DNA from: a virus
Direction: 5' to 3' (one strand)
DNA length: 38,528 bases
Virus record (IMG/VR): IMGVR_UViG_3300039412_000446
Span: 1 to 38,528 of that record
The stretch's first letter is position 1. Every line of letters starts with the position of its first letter. This document shows, piece after piece, positions 30,060-37,762 of this stretch. The position numbers were made by a program, and so were the translations under genes. The notes below the pieces were generated by a model. The model made no database searches. It saw only the letters and a list, made by a program, of their open reading frames with translations, and was not told the DNA's origin.

Positions 30060-30785
30060 ATGAAAAAATGGTTATTTCTTCTCCTTCCATTATTTATTAT
30101 GATGACTTGGGTTGGCGAAGCCTTAACGTCTTCTCAGTTCGTGGTGGCGACTTTTTCTCAACAAGATACCATGGCACTTGGAAGCGCCGATACTGGCCAG
30201 CCGTGGAATCAATTTTGGTATGACCCACTCGACCCAGATCACACTATTTCTTTATTGGGAATACAAAATAACCAAGCATACTGCGTGACCCCTAATAGTA
30301 GCGGTGGAGCCTGGATAGATAGCCTGGTGAGTGATGGGCAAACTTCTTTAACGGCAACATATGGGGATGGCGGGGGCGTTGCGCTAGACGTTAGATTTTT
30401 CACAGACATAAGCAATCCAACTTCCCCAGTTGTTTGGGGGTGGCAGCTCCTTGGGACAGAAGGAATTGGGTATTATATTATTGATAATAACGGTGATGAA
30501 GCTCTCGTGAATTATCGGGTTCCAAGTGTTATGCCAAAAGATGGAGATATCTTATCTGCTATATATTCTGGTTCAGATATTAATTTCTATATAAATAATT
30601 CAATAGTTTATTCTGGAAATGATACAAATCTGACTTCAAACACCGTAGTTGGCATGGAAATTTTTTCTTCAGGGTCTAATTCTTCTCAGCCTTATGTATC
30701 AAACTTTGTTTGCCAATCCGTTGATACCAATACTCCAACGCTGACATTAACACCAACCCCAACCGTAACACCATCAGGAGAATAA
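30060..30785 (+). CDS. Secreted LamG-like single-domain protein
   Basis: A 241-residue protein. The signal peptide MKKWLFLLLPLFIMMTWVGEA is followed by one concanavalin/LamG-like module. It contains MALGSADTGQPWNQFWYDP, VALDVRFFTD and INFYINNSIVYSGND, a pattern shared with the C-terminal module of the 30786 protein (SDTLGVADTWQWWGYPG, LLFYVNGGALGS). It ends with a short Thr/Pro tail (TPTLTLTPTPTVTPSGE). RBS TAGGGGAC. Together with the next gene it forms a tandem secreted pair whose signal peptides are alike. Confidence 0.72.
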   Translation: MKKWLFLLLPLFIMMTWVGEALTSSQFVVATFSQQDTMALGSADTGQPWNQFWYDPLDPDHTISLLGIQNNQAYCVTPNSSGGAWIDSLVSDGQTSLTATYGDGGGVALDVRFFTDISNPTSPVVWGWQLLGTEGIGYYIIDNNGDEALVNYRVPSVMPKDGDILSAIYSGSDINFYINNSIVYSGNDTNLTSNTVVGMEIFSSGSNSSQPYVSNFVCQSVDTNTPTLTLTPTPTVTPSGE

Positions 30786-33700
30786 ATGAAAAAATGGATA
30801 GCATTACTTCTTTTTCTCCTGTTGCCTAGTTTAATTTATTGTGCTCAAGCACCCAACTATTTCTTTCAAAATACTACCATTGTAGCTGGGTTGGCTCAAT
30901 TTTCTACCACGCCAATATTAAGTGAATCAACAACTTGTCATGCTATATCTTCAACGGTTACGGCTACCAATTATCTACAATTTGAACCAGTAAAGGTGAG
31001 CGGGGTATGGGAGACTTCTCTCCCATCTGGAATAACTTTATGGGGGTGGGAGACGCCGCTTCCCATAACGGGAACGATATCGGCTGGCAACTGGTATAGT
31101 TATTTCAAACTTGCAAGATCAGCATCCACAGCGTGTAGCATGAAGATGAACACGAGATATTGGTATTCACCCAATGCAAATATGTCTGGAGCCACTGCTA
31201 TCACCTCGTGGACAACAAGTTCAAGAATTATATCGGCATCTTCAGCAACGTGGTATGAAAATGTTACAACTACGGGTGTTTCTGCCTTGGTTCTTCCAGA
31301 TGCTGGTGGAGACTATATTTATATGGAGTGCGCTCTACTTATTACCACTGCGGGAACCGCCACAGCTACTTATTGGGATTTGTCTACACAGAATACGTCA
31401 TCTACCTGGGGTATAGCCTTCCCAGCTCTTTATACTCTAACACCAACCAATACTGCTACCCAGACGAATACAGCGACCCCAACATTTACAGTCACAACAA
31501 TACCAACAAGTGAACTGTTGTATTATAATGGCGAACACATTGCTTCACAGGACAGATCTATTGCGAATTATTATTGCTGTCCATCTACTAGCACAAAGTA
31601 CACCCTGACAGATAGTGCGTTGGCTGCACATGCTGGTATCTATGGCTTGGATGCTAATTTTACTGGGTCTAATCACATAATTTCTAATTTGCAGGTTAGT
31701 GGTAATGGTTCGGGGGCGGGTGATTGTGGCAACTTATTTTATGATTCAACTAAGTATCAAAGCGTTACCTTTTGGATAAAGGCCACCACCTCTGGCGTTA
31801 GTGGTTTAGAATTAGGTTGGGAAGACAATAATCTTGCTTCCACTGGTGATCCAAATCCTTCGATAAATAATTTTGTTGGCGCAGCCACGCAGACAGGAAA
31901 CATCCCAACCACATGGACTCAAGTTACCATGCCATTAGCCGCATGGAATTTTAATGCCTCTAATGTCATTGGCGCTGGTTCTCCCAATCCAGTGAATCAG
32001 GCAAAGCTAGATCAGCAGGACATTGTTACACGGCATGCCCCATATGAGATATATTTTGATGATATGTTTTTCCAGACGTCTGGCGGCGCACCAGCCAATA
32101 CTATACCTTATGATAATTTTGAAAGTGGTGTCAGTAGTATTTCCTATGGGGTGACTACACAATATGGCGGCGCTACCTGTACGGCTACTATAAGTACAGC
32201 AAGCTATCATTCTGCTAATCATTCCATACAATTTATTTTTAATAACGGCCCCAATAGCTGGACGAGTCCAAGCGGCCCAGGATCAACAACTGTAACTTGT
32301 TATGTTCAAATAAACCCCTGCGAAGGAAATTCTTTTGATGCCACGGGAGCTACATGGTTTTCAATGTGGGCCAATTTTCCCATTGGTTGTTCTTTTATAG
32401 CTGAACTCGTTGAAGGAACTACCGCTCCAGCGGATGGAGAAACTTATGATAGTATTTATTACACGGGGACTGGTTCTTGGACTCAGTATCAATTCCCCCT
32501 GAATGTATTTACTCGAAGTGCTATTGGTATTCAGGGGAATGGTGTCTTGAATGTGAATTCGATTGCAGCTATAAAGATTTGGACGTTTTCAGCCTATACC
32601 GATACTGGGGTAGCTTCTGGTACTGCTTATATTGATGACATAGCTTTGTTAACTTCGGGAACGCCACCGTCAGATAATTATCCGTGCAATAGCGGATTAA
32701 CGTCAACTCCAACAAATACGACTACAGCAACTAATACTTCTACGGCCACCCCAACAGTAACTGGTTCAATAACATCGACATCTACAGCAACCTCAACGGT
32801 AACGGGTTCTGTTACATCAACTTCTACAGCAACTACAACAGTAACTGGTTCAATAACATCGACACCCACATCAACCGCTACGGTGACTGGTTCGGTAACG
32901 TCAACCGCCACCCCTACGCCAACTGGAACGTATACGAATACCGAAACAAATACTGCTACCAACACGGCAACTGCTACCGCTACAGCCACTTCAACAGCGA
33001 CTCAGACGGCTACGCAGACAGCTACGCAAACGGCTACTCAGACCGCCACGGCAACCGCTACGGCCACGGCTACGGCCACGAATACAGCAACTCAGACTGC
33101 CACCGATACAGCCACTCAAACAGCCACTCAGACGGCAACCCAAACAGCAACAGCTACGGCCACTGCAACCAACACGGCAACCAAGACGGCTACACAAACA
33201 GAGACGCAGACGGCAACCCAAACCGAAACCAATACTGAAACCGCTACAAACACAGCCACCAACACTTCAACCGAGACCGCAACGGATACCAATACAGAAA
33301 CGCCTACCCAAACTACAACTTCAACTTTTACCGCCACGAATACTCAAACGGAGACTGAGACCGCTACCCAAACAAGCACTGAAACGTTCACGCTTACAAA
33401 TACGGAGACCAATACAGATACGGAAACACAGACGTTTACCTATACAAATACGGAAACCGCAACGGAGACTAATACTGAAACACATACAGAGACTGCAACG
33501 GAAACGTTTACCCAGACGGCGACTGCCACGAATACCGAAACGTCAACGGAAACATTTACAGATACGGCAACAGAAACAGCAACCGCAACTTTTACAAAAA
33601 CGGCGACTGCGACTGAAACGGCAACATCCACAGAGACTGCTACGGCCACAAATACATATACGCAGACGGCAACGCCTACAAATACAAATACCGCAACCCA

Positions 33701-34619
33701 AACAAAAACATTTACTCGGACGGCAACCGCAACTGCTACATATACCCAAACCCAAACCGCAACAATGACAAACACGGCAACCCAGACGGCGACCCCAACA
33801 ATGACAATAGTTTGCCTGGGGTTAGTGATTCAGGATAGATATGTGCGTCCAGATTCAGACACACTTGGGGTCGCAGATACCTGGCAGTGGTGGGGCTATC
33901 CTGGAGAAGAGATAACGGCTATAGGAATTTTAAGCAATAGCGCTTATTCTGTGGCTGGGGGCTATGCTGTAATTGATAGTTTTAACAACAACGGATTGAT
34001 CAGCTTAACTCTTGGGCCTAGCCCCAATGATCGTGGAATTGTTTTTAGGTTTGCGAATTATCCCAACACATGGATTTTTAAGGCGACCAGCAGTAATTAT
34101 GTTGTTTGGTACAACGGAGTAGTCCAGGCGACATACAATGTGACACCAGGCCCATCGGATCTCGCCCAAGTTTCTATGTCTGGAAATCAACTGTTATTTT
34201 ATGTTAATGGTGGAGCCCTCGGTTCGATCACCAGCTCTAACAACAACACTCAAACGAAGCATGGAATTTATTTGGGGGCAAATTCCTATGTAAATAATTT
34301 TTCTATGAATGCCGTTGGATGCTCAACGGTGACGCCCACGTATACAGCAACTCCATCTCCATCTCCCACGTCTACAATTTGGAACTCCGCAATTATTACA
34401 ACGTCAACTGGAACCCTTACGATACCATACCCAAGTGCAAACCATTATATTATTCTTGCATATAAAAATGGCGGCAATCCCTTGACTGCCTCGATATTTC
34501 TTTATTCAATTAGCAATACATCCTTTACTCTTATAGCAAAGGACGGCTATGGTCACCCAGTTGATTGTCACATAATAAATCAACCAGTGCTATGGAGGGC
34601 CATACCGAAGCTGGATTGA
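30786..34619 (+). CDS. Giant secreted protein: CBM-like domains, 370-residue Thr-rich stalk, LamG-like domain
   Basis: A 1277-residue protein starting right after the previous stop with AGGAGA upstream. The signal peptide (MKKWIALLLFLLLPSLIYC) is followed by a beta-rich domain (23-215) and a Thr-rich joint. Two CBM-like modules (about 240-436 and 437-636) are strongly similar to those of the 21847 protein. A stalk of about 370 residues (638-1007) is almost entirely Thr alternating with Ala, Glu, Asn or Gln. A LamG-like module (about 1010-1180) and a C-terminal beta unit complete it. This is the architecture of a stalked surface adhesin. There is no LPxTG, autotransporter barrel or other obvious anchor; attachment to the virion or cell is unknown. 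Confidence 0.78.
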   Translation: MKKWIALLLFLLLPSLIYCAQAPNYFFQNTTIVAGLAQFSTTPILSESTTCHAISSTVTATNYLQFEPVKVSGVWETSLPSGITLWGWETPLPITGTISAGNWYSYFKLARSASTACSMKMNTRYWYSPNANMSGATAITSWTTSSRIISASSATWYENVTTTGVSALVLPDAGGDYIYMECALLITTAGTATATYWDLSTQNTSSTWGIAFPALYTLTPTNTATQTNTATPTFTVTTIPTSELLYYNGEHIASQDRSIANYYCCPSTSTKYTLTDSALAAHAGIYGLDANFTGSNHIISNLQVSGNGSGAGDCGNLFYDSTKYQSVTFWIKATTSGVSGLELGWEDNNLASTGDPNPSINNFVGAATQTGNIPTTWTQVTMPLAAWNFNASNVIGAGSPNPVNQAKLDQQDIVTRHAPYEIYFDDMFFQTSGGAPANTIPYDNFESGVSSISYGVTTQYGGATCTATISTASYHSANHSIQFIFNNGPNSWTSPSGPGSTTVTCYVQINPCEGNSFDATGATWFSMWANFPIGCSFIAELVEGTTAPADGETYDSIYYTGTGSWTQYQFPLNVFTRSAIGIQGNGVLNVNSIAAIKIWTFSAYTDTGVASGTAYIDDIALLTSGTPPSDNYPCNSGLTSTPTNTTTATNTSTATPTVTGSITSTSTATSTVTGSVTSTSTATTTVTGSITSTPTSTATVTGSVTSTATPTPTGTYTNTETNTATNTATATATATSTATQTATQTATQTATQTATATATATATATNTATQTATDTATQTATQTATQTATATATATNTATKTATQTETQTATQTETNTETATNTATNTSTETATDTNTETPTQTTTSTFTATNTQTETETATQTSTETFTLTNTETNTDTETQTFTYTNTETATETNTETHTETATETFTQTATATNTETSTETFTDTATETATATFTKTATATETATSTETATATNTYTQTATPTNTNTATQTKTFTRTATATATYTQTQTATMTNTATQTATPTMTIVCLGLVIQDRYVRPDSDTLGVADTWQWWGYPGEEITAIGILSNSAYSVAGGYAVIDSFNNNGLISLTLGPSPNDRGIVFRFANYPNTWIFKATSSNYVVWYNGVVQATYNVTPGPSDLAQVSMSGNQLLFYVNGGALGSITSSNNNTQTKHGIYLGANSYVNNFSMNAVGCSTVTPTYTATPSPSPTSTIWNSAIITTSTGTLTIPYPSANHYIILAYKNGGNPLTASIFLYSISNTSFTLIAKDGYGHPVDCHIINQPVLWRAIPKLD
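32700..33805 (+). repeat. Thr-rich low-complexity coding region
   Basis: About 370 codons in which nearly every second residue is Thr. The Thr codons (ACA, ACC, ACG, ACT) are mixed, so the DNA is periodic (six bases) but not a simple repeat, unlike the 42-base repeat at 27895. The long Val-rich frames on the opposite strand here are artefacts of this periodicity. Confidence 0.85.
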
Positions 34620-34629
34620 GAGGGGGAGC

Positions 34630-34878
34630 ATGGAACCAATAAAAGCGCAAGATCCAATTCAGAGTCAGGAAAATTTTGGAAACTCCGTGAACTACAAGCC
34701 TCCATCTAGGGATGGTATTAGGGTTGAGTCTTTAGAGCTTAATATTAGGCTAAAATTTAAAACCACCGAGGAGATGGAGCAATTCTTGAAATCCCAGACG
34801 TACAGGGCCCTAAAGAACAGGACTGGCAAGCCGTTTGCTCATAAGTGGTGGGGCCCATACCAAGATAAAAATAGGTAA
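34630..34878 (+). CDS. Small phage protein, unknown function
   Basis: An 82-residue protein behind GAGGGGGAGC, ten bases after the stalk-protein stop. It begins MEPIKAQDPIQSQENF and has a helical/strand core (LELNIRLKFKTTEEMEQFLK) and basic Trp-rich end (FAHKWWGPYQDKNR). No signal peptide. Probably a soluble structural or accessory protein closing this segment before the tail genes. Confidence 0.6.
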   Translation: MEPIKAQDPIQSQENFGNSVNYKPPSRDGIRVESLELNIRLKFKTTEEMEQFLKSQTYRALKNRTGKPFAHKWWGPYQDKNR

Positions 34879-34885
34879 ATTATAT

Positions 34886-34913
34886 TTGTAATTTACTATT
34901 AATTTGATATATT
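34886..34913 (+). promoter_or_regulatory. Candidate promoter for a leaderless tail gene
   Basis: TTGTAA (34886-34891), 16-base spacer, TATATT (34908-34913). The A of the ATG at 34920 lies seven bases after the -10 box, exactly where transcription would begin. No Shine-Dalgarno is present between them, so the message would be leaderless. Confidence 0.4.
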
Positions 34914-34919
34914 TGATAT

Positions 34920-35555
34920 ATGGCTATTGAATTTATTAACTTAACAAGTCATGTGAAAAGGGCGTTTGAGGACGGCATGAGAATATTATTCTCAAGCGAT
35001 TCTACGCCCGCAGCGTACAAGTGGGATAAAGATATATCGAAATCGCAGATAGCCATCTATAGAGAATTTCCTAGAGAGATGGCAAAGTATCCTGCGATCA
35101 TGATCCAGGCCGCTGCCGCAGACGCAAAAATTAGTTCGCTTCACGCTCAAGAACAAAAACAAGTTTCAGACAAAGACGGGAATCCTATAGGAGTAAAAAT
35201 AGGGGGCCCGCTCACCATGCCAGTAAGACTTGTGGTGATGGCACAAACGCAAGACGATAGAGAAAAGTTAGTAGACATGGTGATATGGTATGCGGAACTT
35301 CTCGGTAGAAATGTTTTGGCTAGGTATGAAATAGCTTATATTGGCATAGATACTGAGGGGGAAGGCCAGGAAATTGGCCCAGATGGTGAAATAATTTTCT
35401 CGAACACAGTAGTGGTGTCGTGTTATACTGAATACAGTAGCTTCCTGAGTTGGGAGACATTTAAGAAGATTAGGGAGCTGCAGATTACTGGGACAGAGAC
35501 AAGCACTGGTGATGAAATAATATCAACGGAGGTATCTAATGGCGAATCAAATTAA
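34920..35555 (+). CDS. Tail-associated protein (tail terminator-like position)
   Basis: A 211-residue protein beginning MAIEFINLTSHVKRAFEDGM. A beta/alpha core (YPAIMIQAAAADAKISSLHA, MPVRLVVMAQTQDDREKLVD, VVVSCYTEYSSF) resembles small tail-completion or tail-terminator proteins. It sits two genes before the tail sheath. The upstream sequence has no ribosome site, unlike essentially every other gene here. Its last codons carry the ribosome site of the next small gene (ACGGAGG). Functional call from context. Confidence 0.65.
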   Translation: MAIEFINLTSHVKRAFEDGMRILFSSDSTPAAYKWDKDISKSQIAIYREFPREMAKYPAIMIQAAAADAKISSLHAQEQKQVSDKDGNPIGVKIGGPLTMPVRLVVMAQTQDDREKLVDMVIWYAELLGRNVLARYEIAYIGIDTEGEGQEIGPDGEIIFSNTVVVSCYTEYSSFLSWETFKKIRELQITGTETSTGDEIISTEVSNGESN

Positions 35556-35715
35556 AGTCACAAATATTTCCCACGGTTCTATTACATTGCCAGACGGAAC
35601 TCAATTACGATCTTTTGGTAGCTGGGCAATTATTCCAGCTATGGACAAAAGAGTTCGGGCTTTCGCTGTAAAGAAAATGGTCAGGGTGGAGGAAGTGGTT
35701 TCGGCTAAAGATTAA
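35539..35715 (+). CDS. 58-residue protein between tail genes
   Basis: Starts at ATG 35539 behind ACGGAGG and overlaps the end of the upstream gene by 17 bases. The product begins MANQIKVTNISHGSITLPDG and has a short beta pattern (LRSFGSWAIIPAMDKRVRAF) and a basic/Val-rich end (KKMVRVEEVVSAKD). This size and strand pattern is common for tiny phage proteins placed before tail sheath genes; its function is not known. The strong ribosome site and clean spacing support it as real. Confidence 0.72.
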   Translation: MANQIKVTNISHGSITLPDGTQLRSFGSWAIIPAMDKRVRAFAVKKMVRVEEVVSAKD

Positions 35716-35741
35716 GAAAATAAAAAAAAGGGGGAAAGCCA

Positions 35742-37745
35742 ATGCCAGAAATCTCTAGCATCTACATAAGGCCAGGAGTGTATGTAAGTATTCAAGATGT
35801 TTCCCTTCCAGCAGCTCCGTCAGGAATTTTGTATCCAGCTTTTATCGGACTTGGAACCAAGTCCAAAGTTCAGTCCTTCACTCTTACTCGTGGCCAGATA
35901 GATACTTTTCACCTGAGCGTTGTCACTGGCATGGCCCCTGGAGATTCTATAACCATAGGAACGATTGTTCGTAAGATCCTGACGGTCACACCAGATGGTG
36001 GAGTTTTGGTGAGTGGAGTTGTTGTGCTTACTGAACCGCTCACAACGCAACCATCGGCGACATCAAGCAATTGGATTGGCGTTGCCTATACAGACACAAC
36101 CGTCCCAGTGTCTGGTACGATCCTGAGCATTCCAACTTCATCCACAAACATTGACCTGATCGTTGATCCAACCGTGCAACAGGTTATTGCTGTTGCGGGA
36201 ACCATTCAGGTTTCTAGTTCAACTGGCGCATCCGCAATCCTTGGGAATCAGTACAGCTATAGCTATGCCACGCACCCCAATGCGATTGTTTGGTCTTTAT
36301 CGGCACTAACCCCACAGCCTGCAGCGGGAAGTCAGTATACAGTAAGCTGTTTGGTGGAAAAAGAAGCGAGCGACTATGTCCCCACATTATCTGTGCCACA
36401 AAATTTTGCAACAATTTTTGGCCCCGCTGTCCAGCAACAGATTGTTGCTAATGGGCTTGCTGGGGCTGGATCTTCACTAACCCAGCTTACCGATACAACT
36501 CAGAACTTTACAAACCTCGGCGTATATCCTGGCCATTACGTTCGCTTTGACCAGAATGTTACTTCGACTAATAATGCTGGACAGATCAGACAGGTTTTGT
36601 ATATTAAAACAACTACCAATCCTAGCGACACCCTGGTTCTCGCAACCGCCGCCTCTGGTGATCTCCCAGCGAATCCAGCTTCCACATCTGATCGCTATAC
36701 CGTAACCGACCTATCTGACAATAGCATATCGATGGGTGGTTATTTGGCAGCTATCAACAGCGCCCCGTTGCTAATGGGCGCCCAAATGCCAAACGACACT
36801 TTGGGAGATTTCACGAACGCCCTCACGGCTCTTCAGGGTTATGATCCCTATGTCATTGTTCCTATGAGGGGATATAAGAATATTACCGCCGATATGACCG
36901 AGATGAATTTGGTGAAGCAGCATGTTTTGTTCTGCTCCACCCCAACACAGAAGCATGAAAGAATTGCCCTGCTCGGCGGGGCCCTGGATATGTATGTGAG
37001 CAGCTCCCAGTTTGATAGCGATGTCATTACTATCGATAACGCTATGCACACAAACAGGGTCGCCTACATCATTCCCCCAGTGGTCACAATACCGATCACG
37101 GAGTACGGCGCATCCAACGCAGCCTATTCACAATACTACGATCCATCCACAATTTTGAATGGCACCACACCATCAACATCTACACCAGTCACAGCTTTCG
37201 ATGGAAGCTATTTAGCTGCGGGCCTTTCTGGTATTATCACAAACCCAACCACGGATGAAGCGGAGCCCATCACGCACAAACAGTTGAGTGGGCCCTACTC
37301 GGTGATTGAGTATGGAACAACGAGCCCAGTTGTTCTGCATTCCGAAGAAGACTATCTGGCTGGACATGGAACTCTCGTTATGGATCAAGATGCTCCTGGA
37401 TCAGATATTTATGTTGTGCAGGCTTTAACGACAGACATGACCGATCCCGTGACGCAAGAACTTAAGGTTACTAGGATCGCAGATGTACTGGCGAAAGATT
37501 TAAGGGTTGCCTTGAACCCATCGGTTGGAATAAGAAACCGTGGGGCATCAACTCTTGCTGCAATTTCCAATGTCGTGAATTTTGTTTTGAACCAGAAGAT
37601 CCAGGACAACATCATTGTTTCCGCCAAGAACCTTCAGGTTGTTGTGGATCCTCAAGAACCACGGCAGATCGATATCAGCTTCCAGATTCTTCCTGATCTC
37701 GATGTGGACTGGCTGTATGTCTCCTTTGGCGTATCCTCAACATAG
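35742..37745 (+). CDS. Contractile tail sheath protein
   Basis: A 667-residue protein behind AAAAGGGGGAAAGCCA. The N-terminus (SSIYIRPGVYVSIQDVS) and the C-terminal region have the sheath pattern: AKDLRVALNPSVGIRNRGAS, NVVNFVLNQKIQDNII and a final set of strands ending DVDWLYVSFGVSS. The middle contains an enlarged beta-rich insertion (about 60-230) beyond the core fold, with NRVAYIIPPVVTIP marking the conserved centre. The sheath drives DNA injection by contracting around the tail tube, so the phage is a myovirus. The tube gene should follow, but a homing endonuclease comes next. Confidence 0.88.
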   Translation: MPEISSIYIRPGVYVSIQDVSLPAAPSGILYPAFIGLGTKSKVQSFTLTRGQIDTFHLSVVTGMAPGDSITIGTIVRKILTVTPDGGVLVSGVVVLTEPLTTQPSATSSNWIGVAYTDTTVPVSGTILSIPTSSTNIDLIVDPTVQQVIAVAGTIQVSSSTGASAILGNQYSYSYATHPNAIVWSLSALTPQPAAGSQYTVSCLVEKEASDYVPTLSVPQNFATIFGPAVQQQIVANGLAGAGSSLTQLTDTTQNFTNLGVYPGHYVRFDQNVTSTNNAGQIRQVLYIKTTTNPSDTLVLATAASGDLPANPASTSDRYTVTDLSDNSISMGGYLAAINSAPLLMGAQMPNDTLGDFTNALTALQGYDPYVIVPMRGYKNITADMTEMNLVKQHVLFCSTPTQKHERIALLGGALDMYVSSSQFDSDVITIDNAMHTNRVAYIIPPVVTIPITEYGASNAAYSQYYDPSTILNGTTPSTSTPVTAFDGSYLAAGLSGIITNPTTDEAEPITHKQLSGPYSVIEYGTTSPVVLHSEEDYLAGHGTLVMDQDAPGSDIYVVQALTTDMTDPVTQELKVTRIADVLAKDLRVALNPSVGIRNRGASTLAAISNVVNFVLNQKIQDNIIVSAKNLQVVVDPQEPRQIDISFQILPDLDVDWLYVSFGVSST

Positions 37746-37762
37746 AAGCGGAGTTTGGGAAA

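Noticed and set aside
32678-33775. Several Val-rich minus-strand frames opposite the Thr-rich stalk
   Set aside because: Antisense of ACN codons gives Val/Cys/Gly strings; an artefact of six-base periodicity.
21847-34619. Diversity-generating retroelement acting on the surface proteins
   Set aside because: No reverse transcriptase, template repeat or adenine-variable C-type lectin region is present in the window.
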